NCBI RefSeq assembly: GCF_025628985.1
Contig: NZ_JAOTEM010000001.1
Location: forward strand, 1,240,001-1,304,000
DNA length: 64,000 nucleotides
DNA from: Chryseobacterium edaphi
GTDB lineage: Bacteria; Bacteroidota; Bacteroidia; Flavobacteriales; Weeksellaceae
Reading direction: 5' to 3'
Below the pieces are notes generated by a model. The model had not been told where the DNA came from. It saw only the letters and a program-made list of their open reading frames with translations, and did no database searches. A program made the position numbers and the translations under genes. The stretch's first letter is position 1; each line of letters starts with the position of its first letter. Of the stretch, positions 34,112 to 42,256 are shown piece after piece.

Positions 34112-34212
34112 TTTTTGTTTTTTTGTTTGAATTTAAAATTGACGATATTATTAAATTCAAAATTTTCTTATTTGAATTTGATGTAAAATTTTCAGATTCA
34201 CAAAAAATAGCT

Positions 34213-34220
34213 TAGATTTG
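34213..34220 (+). promoter_or_regulatory. Candidate near-leaderless -7 box of the ClC gene
   Basis: TAGATTTG fits TAnnTTTG and ends 4 bases before the ATG at 34225. No TTG is found at the usual distance (the nearest is 32 bases upstream), so the site needs confirmation. Confidence 0.4.
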
Positions 34221-34224
34221 AGTT

Positions 34225-35589
34225 ATGCGCAAAATTTTGTCATCAATTCGCAAAGGTCTCAAAAAATCCTTCGATAATATCCGAAATGAACAGCTTAAGA
34301 ACAATCTTCTTCAGGCAATTCCATTTTGGATTGGTTCGGTGATTACCGGCTTTTTTGCAGTGATGTATGCGAAAATTTTCGCTTGGGGAGAAAATTTATT
34401 ACATTTCATCCTCAACTGGCACGACTGGATGATTTTCTTTATTGCTCCTGTTGGTTTTGTACTATCATGGTGGCTCGTTAAAGAATTTGCACCCTACGCA
34501 AAAGGCAGTGGAATTCCGCAGGTCATGGCTGCTGTAGAATTGGCAAATCCAAAAGAACATAGAAAAATACGAAGTCTTCTAAGTTTAAAAATAATTGTTT
34601 TTAAAATTATCTCTTCCGTTGTTTTGGTGATTGGTGGAGGCGCAGTCGGACGAGAGGGACCAACCATACAAATTGCTGGTTCAATTTTCAGAAAAGTCAA
34701 TGAATACCTTCCGGAATGGTGGCCGAAAATTTCGAAGAAAAACATGATTATGACTGGTGCAGCGGCAGGACTTGCTGCAGCTTTCAATACTCCTTTGGGC
34801 GGAATTGTTTTTGCTGTTGAAGAACTTTCAAAAACCCACATCAATTATTTTAAAACCGCCCTTTTTACTGCCGTAATTATTGCAGGTTTAACAGCGCAAA
34901 CTTTAGCCGGTTCTTATTTATATTTAGGATATCCGAAAACCAATGATGTTTCGTTAATGGTCATGTTCCCGATTATTCTTGTTGGTGGTGTTGCAGGAAT
35001 TTTTGCCAGTCAACTTTCTGTAACCATGCTGAAAATGAATGACTGGAAAAAGAAAACACTTAAAACGGACAAATCCAATGTATTATTTCTTATTGGTTGC
35101 GCTTTATTCATTGCATGTATTTCTTTTTTTATAAGCAGAGAAATTTTAGGTTCAGGTAAAGAAATTATGGAACGTGTACTATTTACTCAGGATAAGCATG
35201 AGGATTGGTATGTTCCTATTTTAAGAATGTTGGGTCCCGCTTTATCTTTTACTTCAGGTGGCGCAGGCGGAATTTTCGCTCCTGCTTTGACGGCGGGTGC
35301 AAGTATTGGTTCGGTGATTTCTGGAGCTATTCATTTAACTCAGAATGAAACCAACGTTGTAGTACTTGCAGGAATGGTTGCGTTTTTAACAGGAATTACG
35401 AGAGCTCCCTTTACTTCAGCAATTATTGTTTTGGAAATGACAGACAGACATTCTTTGATCTTTCATTTGATGTTGGCCGGGATGGTTTCTTCAATTGCTT
35501 CTATTTTAGTCAGCAGACATTCTCTGTATGATGTTTTGAAAATGAATTTTCTTGCAGAAATCAGAAGTAAAGAAGATGAAGCGGTTTAG
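34225..35589 (+). CDS. ClC-family chloride channel/transporter
   Basis: The 454-residue protein has about ten membrane helices and the three ClC filter motifs: GSGIP (94-98), GREGP (142-146) with the gating Glu144, and GGIFAP (about 350). FAVEEL at about 196-201 contains a Glu near the position of the proton glutamate of the Cl-/H+ antiporters, so an antiporter is more likely than a channel. There is no C-terminal CBS domain. The protein exchanges chloride and protons across the inner membrane and helps with acid or ionic stress. A candidate -7 box ends 4 bases before the start. It precedes the ribosomal protein genes but is separate from them. Confidence 0.9.
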   Translation: MRKILSSIRKGLKKSFDNIRNEQLKNNLLQAIPFWIGSVITGFFAVMYAKIFAWGENLLHFILNWHDWMIFFIAPVGFVLSWWLVKEFAPYAKGSGIPQVMAAVELANPKEHRKIRSLLSLKIIVFKIISSVVLVIGGGAVGREGPTIQIAGSIFRKVNEYLPEWWPKISKKNMIMTGAAAGLAAAFNTPLGGIVFAVEELSKTHINYFKTALFTAVIIAGLTAQTLAGSYLYLGYPKTNDVSLMVMFPIILVGGVAGIFASQLSVTMLKMNDWKKKTLKTDKSNVLFLIGCALFIACISFFISREILGSGKEIMERVLFTQDKHEDWYVPILRMLGPALSFTSGGAGGIFAPALTAGASIGSVISGAIHLTQNETNVVVLAGMVAFLTGITRAPFTSAIIVLEMTDRHSLIFHLMLAGMVSSIASILVSRHSLYDVLKMNFLAEIRSKEDEAV

Positions 35590-35654
35590 ATTTTTATTTT
35601 TAATTGATTTAAACGATTTAATCAAATTAATTTCTTTATACTATCTCTCATTTA

Positions 35655-35685
35655 TTGTGTATTACAAATATAATTCATATTTTTG
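35655..35685 (+). promoter_or_regulatory. Promoter of the rpsF-rpsR-rplI genes
   Basis: TTG at 35655-35657 and TATTTTTG at 35678-35685 with 20 bases between; the ATG is at 35720. This is a good match for the Bacteroidota -33/-7 consensus and leaves an untranslated leader of about 30 bases. Confidence 0.65.
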
Positions 35686-35719
35686 CACCTCGAAATAATT
35701 AACAAATTCATTTAACATT

Positions 35720-36061
35720 ATGAACAATTACGAAACTGTTTTCATTTTAACTCCCGTTCTATCTGAAGCTCAGGTGGAGGAAGCAGTGAACAAGTATGTA
35801 GATCTTTTAAAAGAAAAGAACTGTGAAATTGTCACTAGAGAAAATTGGGGATTGAAGAAATTAGCTTATCCGATTCAACTAAAAAAGAACGGATTTTACA
35901 CTTTAATCGAGTTTAAAGGTGAAGGAACTGTAGTTGCTGATTTAGAATTGGCATTCAAACGTGACGAAAGAGTAATTCGTTACCTTACTACAAAACTAGA
36001 CAAGCATGCTATTGACTATGCTGTAACTAGAAGATCTAAACTTAAAGCTTCAAGAGCTTAA
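35720..36061 (+). CDS. rpsF: 30S ribosomal protein S6
   Basis: The 113-residue protein binds central-domain 16S rRNA with S18. [21 protein letters not shown] is the typical start, then [20 protein letters not shown] and [18 protein letters not shown]. It is followed after 31 bases by rpsR, the universal pairing. The gene group is led by the promoter at 35655-35685. Confidence 0.97.
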   Translation: MNNYETVFILTPVLSEAQVEEAVNKYVDLLKEKNCEIVTRENWGLKKLAYPIQLKKNGFYTLIEFKGEGTVVADLELAFKRDERVIRYLTTKLDKHAIDYAVTRRSKLKASRA

Positions 36062-36092
36062 TTACTAACCCAAATTAAAAAAAGACAAAGAC

Positions 36093-36395
36093 ATGGCAAT
36101 AGATGATATGGCTAAACAAGCCTCTGCTGGAGGTGAATCTGAAGTAAAATTCCTTACTCCACTTGATATCAATACAAAAACTGATAAAAAGTACTGTAGA
36201 TTCAAAAAATTCGGAATCAAGCACGTTGATTACAAAGACGCTGATTTCTTATTACAGTTCGTTAACGAACAAGGTAAAATTTTACCAAGAAGATACACTG
36301 GTACTTCTTTAAAATACCAAAGAAAAGTTTCTTCGGCTATCAAAAGAGCAAGACACCTTGCAATGATGCCTTATGTAGCTGATTTATTAAAATAA
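36093..36395 (+). CDS. rpsR: 30S ribosomal protein S18
   Basis: The 100-residue protein pairs with S6 on the ribosome. [19 protein letters not shown] and [30 protein letters not shown] are the S18 signatures. The N-terminus is about 20 residues longer than in Escherichia coli and starts [13 protein letters not shown], as in other Bacteroidota. It sits between rpsF and rplI on the same strand. Confidence 0.97.
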   Translation: MAIDDMAKQASAGGESEVKFLTPLDINTKTDKKYCRFKKFGIKHVDYKDADFLLQFVNEQGKILPRRYTGTSLKYQRKVSSAIKRARHLAMMPYVADLLK

Positions 36396-36529
36396 AAAAT
36401 TGCAATTAGCAATTAGCTACGAGCTTTCAGCTTTTGGCTTTTGTTGCTGAATTAATATTAAATTCTAACGAAGTGAAGAGAAACCCGAAATTAAATTCGG
36501 AACTCGGAACTCTAAAACGGACAACAACA
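36396..36529. repeat. Stammering AATTAGC and AGCTTTT repeats in the rpsR-rplI spacer
   Basis: AATTGCAATTAGCAATTAGC (36398-36417) is two to three copies of an AATTAGC-like unit, and AGCTTTCAGCTTTTGGCTTTT (36422-36442) is a run of AGCTTTT-like units. They fill the start of the 134-base gap between two ribosomal protein genes, which are usually closer together. The remainder of the gap is featureless, apart from an AC-rich stretch before the rplI start. Confidence 0.45.
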
Positions 36530-37048
36530 ATGGAAATTATCCTTAAAAAAGACGTAGAAAATTTAGGTCTTGAATTCGATACAGTAAATGTAAAACCAGG
36601 TTATGCAAGAAACTTCTTGTTACCTCAGGGAATTGCTCTTTTAGCTACACCAAAAAACAAAGCGACTTTAGAAGCTACGTTAGAAGCTAGAAAAGAAGAA
36701 GAAGCTAAATTAATCGCTACAGCAAACGGTGTAGTTGATCAATTGAAGAAAACTTCTATCACTATTCCTGCAAAAGTAGGTTCTGGTGACAAATTATTCG
36801 GATCTATCAACAATGCAGATCTTTCTGCAGCATTGGCTAAAGCTGGTGTACAAGTTGAGAAAAAATACATCAAAATCCCAGGAAACACTATTAAGAGAAC
36901 TGGTAAAGTAACTGCAGTTGTAAGACTTCACAGAAATGTAGAGTACAACTTCGAGTTTGATGTAGTATCTGATGCTCCGGTAGAAGCTCCTAAACCAGCT
37001 GCTCCTAAAGCTGCTAAAGTAGAAGAAACTCCAGCTGAAGAAGCTTAA
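36530..37048 (+). CDS. rplI: 50S ribosomal protein L9
   Basis: The 172-residue protein has the L9 N-terminal domain (MEIILKKDVENLGLEFDTVNVKPGYARNFLLPQ), the long connecting helix rich in Glu and Lys, and a C-terminal domain with KKYIKIPGNTIKRTGK. An Ala/Pro/Lys-rich tail (about 150-172, APKPAAPKAAKVEETPAEEA) follows and is an addition seen in Bacteroidota. The start was placed at the ATG at 36530-36532, since the MEIILK start is conserved in L9; 32 in-frame codons upstream do not resemble the family. Confidence 0.96.
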   Translation: MEIILKKDVENLGLEFDTVNVKPGYARNFLLPQGIALLATPKNKATLEATLEARKEEEAKLIATANGVVDQLKKTSITIPAKVGSGDKLFGSINNADLSAALAKAGVQVEKKYIKIPGNTIKRTGKVTAVVRLHRNVEYNFEFDVVSDAPVEAPKPAAPKAAKVEETPAEEA

Positions 37049-37076
37049 GATTTCAAGAGATTTTCTCAAATATATC

Positions 37077-37098
37077 AACCACTTCGCAAGAAGTGGTT
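37077..37098 (+). terminator. Terminator of the ribosomal protein genes
   Basis: A perfect 9-bp stem AACCACTTC (37077-37085) with GAAGTGGTT (37090-37098), GCAA loop (a stable tetraloop), then TTTTTT. It lies 29 bases beyond the rplI stop. Confidence 0.83.
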
Positions 37099-37160
37099 TT
37101 TTTTATGGTTATACTTTGGCATATTTTTTACGGTAAGTGACTATCCTCAAATTGTCAAGA

Positions 37161-38522
37161 ATGAATTACCAAGATATACTCCACTCTCAGAGAGAATTTT
37201 TCAACACGCAAAAAACAAAGAATGTAAAATTCAGAAAGATGTATCTCGAAAAACTGAGAGATTTAATTATTCAGAATGAAAATTTATTGTATGAAGCAAT
37301 TCATAAAGATTTCGGTAAATCTCAGTTTGAAACGTATGTCACCGAAATTTCATTTATTCTAAAAGATATTGATTATTATTTAAAAAATTTAAATTCACTT
37401 TCAAAACCAAAGAAAGTCACGACCAACTTAGCCAATCAGATTGCCACCAGCAAAATCCATTCAGAGCCTCTTGGCTGTACTTTGGTAATTGGAGCCTGGA
37501 ATTACCCTTATCAACTTTCATTATCGCCTTTAATAGCCTCAATTGCTGCTGGAAATTGTTGTATTCTGAAACCAAGTGAAATTGCCGAAAATACGATGAA
37601 GGCAATGGTAAAAATCATTAATGAGAATTTTCCTTCTGAATATATTCACGTTTTTGAGGGCGGAATTGATGAAACAACAGAAATTTTAAAGTTAATATTT
37701 GACAAAATATTCTTCACAGGAAGCACAAAGGTTGGTAAAATAGTCTATAAAGCTGCTTCAGAACACTTGACTCCTGTAACCTTAGAATTGGGTGGGAAAT
37801 CACCTGTAATCGTTACAAAAGAAGCTAACATGGAAATTGCTGCGAAAAGAATTGTTTGGGGAAAATTTCTAAATGCCGGACAAACCTGTGTCGCACCAGA
37901 TTATATTTTAGTTGAAGAATCTGTGAAAGAGCAATTGTTAGAAATGCTGAGAAAATATATTAATGAATTTAAATATGAGCCAGATTCTGAACAATACACA
38001 AGAATTATCAACAAGAAAAATTTCGAAAGACTTGTGAAACTGATTAATCCTGATAAAATTTATTTTGGAGGAAAATCTATTGAGGATAGCCTTTTTATAG
38101 AACCAACTATTTTAAATAATGTCAGTTGGGAAGATAATGTCATGCAGGAAGAAATTTTCGGACCGCTACTTCCGGTAATCTCATTTACCAATTTTCATCA
38201 GGCGCTGAATTCAGTTTTAGAATTGGAAAAACCTTTATCAGCGTATCTTTTCACGAATAATAATGAAGAAAAAGATCTGTTTACGCAAAAATTATCTTTC
38301 GGGGGTGGTTGCATCAATGATGTCGTGATGCATTTAGGAAACGATAATCTTCCGTTTGGCGGAGTCGGAAGTTCAGGAATGGGAAGTTATCATGGAAAAT
38401 TCGGTTTTGAAGCTTTCTCACATCAGAAAGCAGTTTTAGACCGTGCAACTTGGGGTGAACCTGATTTGAAATATCCACCCTATTCTGAAAACAAAATAAA
38501 ATGGATCAAAAAACTTTTGTAA
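37161..38522 (+). CDS. Aldehyde dehydrogenase
   Basis: The 453-residue protein is a full aldehyde dehydrogenase domain: Asn114 in GAWNYPY, general base Glu209 in LELGGKSP, and nucleophile Cys243 in NAGQTCVAPDY. It resembles the fatty-aldehyde/class 3 dehydrogenases (ALDH3 type) in length and in the GAWNYPYQL and QTCVAPDY motifs, which oxidise long-chain aldehydes to acids with NAD(P)+. The ATG at 37161 gives MNYQDILHSQRE; eight earlier in-frame codons precede it. It is an isolated gene with a shared terminator. Confidence 0.9.
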   Translation: MNYQDILHSQREFFNTQKTKNVKFRKMYLEKLRDLIIQNENLLYEAIHKDFGKSQFETYVTEISFILKDIDYYLKNLNSLSKPKKVTTNLANQIATSKIHSEPLGCTLVIGAWNYPYQLSLSPLIASIAAGNCCILKPSEIAENTMKAMVKIINENFPSEYIHVFEGGIDETTEILKLIFDKIFFTGSTKVGKIVYKAASEHLTPVTLELGGKSPVIVTKEANMEIAAKRIVWGKFLNAGQTCVAPDYILVEESVKEQLLEMLRKYINEFKYEPDSEQYTRIINKKNFERLVKLINPDKIYFGGKSIEDSLFIEPTILNNVSWEDNVMQEEIFGPLLPVISFTNFHQALNSVLELEKPLSAYLFTNNNEEKDLFTQKLSFGGGCINDVVMHLGNDNLPFGGVGSSGMGSYHGKFGFEAFSHQKAVLDRATWGEPDLKYPPYSENKIKWIKKLL

Positions 38523-38528
38523 AAAATA

Positions 38529-38550
38529 AAACCGAGAAAATTCTCGGTTT
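38529..38550. terminator. Bidirectional terminator between aldehyde dehydrogenase and the thioredoxin-like gene
   Basis: AAACCGAGAA (38529-38538) and TTCTCGGTTT (38541-38550) pair perfectly with a two-base loop (the stem opens to a four-base loop in practice). T-runs flank both sides (38548-38554 on the plus strand, and A-rich 38521-38531 for the minus strand), so it can serve both convergent genes. Confidence 0.8.
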
Positions 38551-38556
38551 TTTTAT

Positions 38557-39138
38557 TTATGATTTTGTTGTCCAGGTATTGAAAAACTCTTTTACTTTTT
38601 CAAGACTGTATCCTTTTCCTTCTTCCAGCACATCACTTTGCTGCACATGAATCATTTTTCCGTTTCCATCTAAAACAATGAATACCGGATAACCAAACTT
38701 ATCTCCCGGATTTCCATATTTCGAAAAAACTTTTTCGTTTTTATTTTCCGGAGAATAATTCAGGTGATAATATAAATAATTATCGTCAACCAATTTTTTA
38801 AGTTCAGGAGTTGTCTGCACATATTGGTTAAATCTCAAACACCAAATACACCAGTTTCCTCCCGCTTGAATCATAATGTTTTTCTTCTCCTTTTTAGCTT
38901 TTGCTACCAAATTTTCAATGTCTTTTTCAGCGTCGGCTTTTGCATCATAAGGTTTCGGAAGTTTGGCTTTTTCCTCAGCAGCTTTCTTCTTTGCTTCTAG
39001 TTCCTGATGATCTGTTTTTACGATCAATGCTTTGTCATCAGAATTTTTAACCGGTATATCTTTCGTATTCTGAGCAAATGTTAAACTTCCGATCGACAGA
39101 AATCCTAGAATTGCTATGTTTTTTGAAATCTTTTTCAT
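38557..39138 (-). CDS. Secreted thioredoxin-like protein
   Basis: The 193-residue protein has a signal peptide (about 1-22, ILGFLSIGSLTFAQ), a helical, Lys/Ala/Glu-rich spacer (45-80), and a thioredoxin-fold domain with the redox pair Cys97 and Cys100 in NWCIWC. The motif matches the DsbD C-terminal/DUF255-like thioredoxins of this phylum more than cytoplasmic TrxA. In the periplasm it may reduce disulfides or handle cytochrome c or outer membrane protein maturation. The genes around it do not hint at the substrate. Confidence 0.8.
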   Translation of the reverse strand: MKKISKNIAILGFLSIGSLTFAQNTKDIPVKNSDDKALIVKTDHQELEAKKKAAEEKAKLPKPYDAKADAEKDIENLVAKAKKEKKNIMIQAGGNWCIWCLRFNQYVQTTPELKKLVDDNYLYYHLNYSPENKNEKVFSKYGNPGDKFGYPVFIVLDGNGKMIHVQQSDVLEEGKGYSLEKVKEFFNTWTTKS

Positions 39139-39304
39139 ATGTAAAATAAATTATTTTAAAGGTCATCCAAAATTAGTTGGGACAGTAATGCAATTGCGTA
39201 ATTTTAATGTTATTTGTGATCCGAAACCGTATCAATTTCATACTATAAAATTAAAAAAATAATACTTATTTGCAGCAAAAATGAAACCATAATTTTATTA
39301 TTGC

Positions 39305-39312
39305 TAAATTTG
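39305..39312 (+). promoter_or_regulatory. Candidate -7 box close to the acyltransferase start codon
   Basis: TAAATTTG fits the Bacteroidota -7 consensus and ends 8 bases before the ATG at 39321, which would leave a leader of only a few bases. A TTTG at 39269-39272 is 32 bases upstream, too far for a usual -33. Confidence 0.35.
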
Positions 39313-39320
39313 TAGACTTT

Positions 39321-40205
39321 ATGAATTTTCTGATCAAAATACTTTACTTAATTTCGAAAATGCCGCTTAAAATATTGTATATTTTTTCGGACATTATTTT
39401 CTTCTTAAATTATTATTTTGTCGGTTACAGAAAAAAAATCATTACTCAGAATCTTAAAAATTCATTTCCGGAAAAGTCACCTGAAGAAATTTCAGAAATC
39501 CGAAAGAAGTTTTATTTAAATTTTTCAGATTATCTCGCAGAGACTGTCAAATCCTTCACAATGTCTAAGACGGAGACAAGAGTAAGAATGCAGCACATCA
39601 ATCAACATCTATTTCACGAAGCAAAGGAAGAAGGCAAAAACATTATTCTTTTGGCAGGTCATGTTTTCAACTGGGAATGGATGAATGCTCTTGCGACAAT
39701 CGTCCCACAAACCAACTGTCATCCTGTCTATAGAAAAGTAAACAGTGAATTTTGGGAAAAACAGATGAAAAAAGTACGAAGCAAGTTTGGCAATGATGCT
39801 TTGGAAGCAAATGAAGTGATTCTCAATATTTTCAGAAATAAAAACGACGGAAACTCTATTTATCTTTTTGTAGCAGATCAGACACCTCATTCCTCACACG
39901 TCAATTACGGATTAGAGTTTCTTAATCAAAAAACACCGGCATTTATCGGGTATGATAAATTGGCAACAAGAATGGATTTGGTTTTTCTTTATACTGAAAT
40001 GAAAAAAGTAAAGCGAGGTCATTATCAGATCAATTATCACAGAATCGAGCCAGACGGAGAGAAATTCGTGAATAATGAAGTTGTAAGAAAGTTTCACCGA
40101 CTGTTAGAAAATACTATTAAAAAAAGACCTGATAATTATCTTTGGTCACACAGAAAATGGAAATATCAGGATTCTATCAAAACGTTTGATTCTGAAAAAA
40201 TTTAA
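39321..40205 (+). CDS. LpxL/HtrB-like lysophospholipid/lipid A acyltransferase
   Basis: The 294-residue protein has a hydrophobic N-terminal anchor (about 1-35) and the acyltransferase core with the HX4E motif: His114 and Glu119 in GHVFNWEW. This is the catalytic pair of LpxL/HtrB, which add secondary acyl chains to lipid A in Gram-negative bacteria. The C-terminal YLWSHRKWKYQ segment is typical of the family. It begins a small plus-strand unit with a glycosyltransferase (6-base gap) and an exonuclease, and may act in outer membrane lipid A or another envelope lipid. Confidence 0.87.
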   Translation: MNFLIKILYLISKMPLKILYIFSDIIFFLNYYFVGYRKKIITQNLKNSFPEKSPEEISEIRKKFYLNFSDYLAETVKSFTMSKTETRVRMQHINQHLFHEAKEEGKNIILLAGHVFNWEWMNALATIVPQTNCHPVYRKVNSEFWEKQMKKVRSKFGNDALEANEVILNIFRNKNDGNSIYLFVADQTPHSSHVNYGLEFLNQKTPAFIGYDKLATRMDLVFLYTEMKKVKRGHYQINYHRIEPDGEKFVNNEVVRKFHRLLENTIKKRPDNYLWSHRKWKYQDSIKTFDSEKI

Positions 40206-40210
40206 AATCA

Positions 40211-41194
40211 ATGTCTGAAAATTTAGCAATTGTCATCCTCAACTGGAACGGAAAAAGCTGGCTTGAAAAATTTCTTCCAAGCGTTATCAGTCATTCTCAA
40301 AATGCAGAAGTGTATGTTATTGACAATTTTTCGATTGATGATTCTGTCAATTTTCTGCAAACACAATTTCCCACGGTAAAAATTATAATAAATGATAAAA
40401 ATTACGGTTTTGCGGGAGGTTATAATGAAGGTTTAAAATCAATTGATGCTAAATTTTACTGCCTATTAAATTCTGATGTAGAAGTTACAGAAAACTGGAT
40501 AGAACCCGTTTTAAATTTATTTAAAAAAGACAATCAAATTGCGGCAATTCAGCCAAAAATATTATCATTTACCAATAAAATTTATTTTGAATTTGCAGGA
40601 GCAGGAGGTGGACTGATTGATAATTTGGGCTATCCTTATTGCAGAGGTCGTGTTTTTGATGATGTGGAAGAAAATAAAGGTCAGTATGATGATGAAACTG
40701 AAATTTTTTGGGCTTCCGGATGTTGTTTATTTATCAGATCAAAAGATTTTTGGGAACAAAATGGCTTTGACGATAGATTTTTTGCTCATCAGGAAGAAAT
40801 TGATCTATGCTGGAGATTAAAAAATTCCGGAAAAAAAATATACTATACCGGAAAGTCAAAAGTTTATCATGTTGGTGGCGGAACCTTAAACAAACAAAGT
40901 CCTCAAAAAACTTTCCTGAACATCAGAAATAATCTTTCAATGATGTTGAAAAATTTACCGTTTCCGAGTTTGATTTGGGTATTAATTCTTAGAATGATTC
41001 TCGACGGAGCAGCAGCTTTTTATTTTGCTTACAAAAATGGATTATCTCATCTTTGGGCAGTTTTACGAGGACATTTCGGCTTTTATTCACATATTCCCGG
41101 AACTTTGAAACTCAGACAAAATAATCAGATTAAAAAGTATTATCAAACTGATTGGCTCATTTTTAAGCACTTTTTGGGAAATAAAAAAGGTTAA
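40211..41194 (+). CDS. Glycosyltransferase family 2
   Basis: The 327-residue protein has the GT-A fold: AIVILNWNGKSW at the start, VIDNFSIDDS for nucleotide binding and LLNSDVEV with the metal-binding acidic residues. A second conserved stretch, QEEIDLCWRLKNSGKKIYYTG, binds the acceptor. One hydrophobic segment (about 255-280) near the C-terminus may tether it to the membrane. It is of the type that adds sugars to lipid-linked or surface polysaccharides. It follows the acyltransferase after 5 bases, suggesting a shared envelope-related job. Confidence 0.9.
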   Translation: MSENLAIVILNWNGKSWLEKFLPSVISHSQNAEVYVIDNFSIDDSVNFLQTQFPTVKIIINDKNYGFAGGYNEGLKSIDAKFYCLLNSDVEVTENWIEPVLNLFKKDNQIAAIQPKILSFTNKIYFEFAGAGGGLIDNLGYPYCRGRVFDDVEENKGQYDDETEIFWASGCCLFIRSKDFWEQNGFDDRFFAHQEEIDLCWRLKNSGKKIYYTGKSKVYHVGGGTLNKQSPQKTFLNIRNNLSMMLKNLPFPSLIWVLILRMILDGAAAFYFAYKNGLSHLWAVLRGHFGFYSHIPGTLKLRQNNQIKKYYQTDWLIFKHFLGNKKG

Positions 41195-41226
41195 AATCAA
41201 CAACTACTTATCATTTATAATAATTT

Positions 41227-41781
41227 ATGGATTTCTGCGCAATAGATTTTGAAACGGCTACCCACGAAAGACATTCGGCTTGCGAGGTGGGAATTTGTGT
41301 GGTTGAAAATTCGCAGATTATTTCAACTAAAACCTGGCTCATCAAGCCACCGAGTTTTCCTTATTTTAATCAAAGAAATATTGATGTACACGGAATTTTA
41401 CCAAATGACGTAAAAGATGCACCAACATTTGACGAAATCTGGTACGAAATGCAGGAAATGATGTATGGAACATTAATGATTGCTCACAATGCAAGTTTTG
41501 ACGCAGGAGTTTTGCGAAGCTGCCTTGATTATTACGGAATGTTTAAACCCAATTTAAACTATCTCTGCAGCATTCAGGTGGCAAAAAAGTCCTGGAATTA
41601 TCTTCCTAAATATGGTTTAAAACATTTAGCAGAAACACATCAGATTAAATTTAATCATCACAGAGCGGGAGATGATGCAGAAGCCTGTGCAAGAATTTCT
41701 TTACTGGCTTTTGAAAAACTTTTCATATCAAGAAATGAGGAAATCCATGAAAGTTTTAAATCAAAGTTAAAAAAACTTTAA
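41227..41781 (+). CDS. DnaQ-like 3'-5' exonuclease
   Basis: The 184-residue protein is a stand-alone DEDDh exonuclease with Asp7 and Glu9 (CAIDFETAT), Asp92 (HNASFDAGVL) and His145/Asp150 (HHRAGDDAEA). The fold is shared by the DNA polymerase III epsilon subunit, but no polymerase-binding part is visible, so it may act on damaged DNA or RNA instead. It lies 32 bases after the glycosyltransferase and is probably cotranscribed. It meets the convergent apaG gene with only 7 bases between the two stops. Confidence 0.88.
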   Translation: MDFCAIDFETATHERHSACEVGICVVENSQIISTKTWLIKPPSFPYFNQRNIDVHGILPNDVKDAPTFDEIWYEMQEMMYGTLMIAHNASFDAGVLRSCLDYYGMFKPNLNYLCSIQVAKKSWNYLPKYGLKHLAETHQIKFNHHRAGDDAEACARISLLAFEKLFISRNEEIHESFKSKLKKL

Positions 41782-41788
41782 CTAAAAT

Positions 41789-42175
41789 TTAGTTGATAAG
41801 AACTGCTGAAAGTAAATTAAATTTCGGAATATCAATTTCAAAATTCTCGTGTGTTTCTTCGTTTCTCACCAAATATTTACCGCTCATATTTCCAACACCT
41901 GAACGAAGCATTACATTAGAAAAGTAAGCAAATTCATCATTGGGCATTATTTCCGGAGTCAAACCGATTATACCATCACCTACAACTTCAGTAAACCCAA
42001 ATCCTACATCAAAAATCAACCATTTTCTTTTTAGAACCTTTATTGGGAAATCTCCTTCATTTTCGATTAGAATATTGTATTTAAAAACAAATCGGTTTTC
42101 GGAAGGATAACTGTTCTTGCTATCATACTCAGGATTCACAGATACCTTGATGTTCGAAGTAATTTTAGAAAACAT
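41789..42175 (-). CDS. apaG: ApaG (DUF525) protein
   Basis: The 128-residue protein matches ApaG in length and in FVFKYNILIENEGDFPIKVLKRKW, EVVGDGIIGLTPEIMPNDEF and SGKYLVRNE. ApaG proteins bind pyrophosphate or nucleotides in a fibronectin III-like fold and are tied loosely to Co2+/Mg2+ resistance. The gene ends 7 bases from the stop of the exonuclease gene and starts before the terminator of sucB. Confidence 0.92.
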   Translation of the reverse strand: MFSKITSNIKVSVNPEYDSKNSYPSENRFVFKYNILIENEGDFPIKVLKRKWLIFDVGFGFTEVVGDGIIGLTPEIMPNDEFAYFSNVMLRSGVGNMSGKYLVRNEETHENFEIDIPKFNLLSAVLIN

Positions 42176-42202
42176 TTTGTTCGTTTTGTTGTTTGATACA
42201 AA

Positions 42203-42229
42203 AATCTCGCCTTTTTTGAAGGCGAGATT
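42203..42229 (-). terminator. Terminator of sucA-sucB
   Basis: An 11-bp perfect stem AATCTCGCCTT (42203-42213) with AAGGCGAGATT (42219-42229), 5-base loop. On the minus strand it is followed by TTTGTATCAAAC. It lies 28 bases after the sucB stop, upstream of apaG. Confidence 0.8.
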
Positions 42230-42256
42230 GTATATGATGTTCCTGGAAATTAATAA

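Noticed and set aside
36093..37048. Frame break or pseudogene in the ribosomal protein genes
   Set aside because: rpsR and rplI are intact; the odd-looking upstream extension of the L9 frame is only repeat-rich spacer read as protein.
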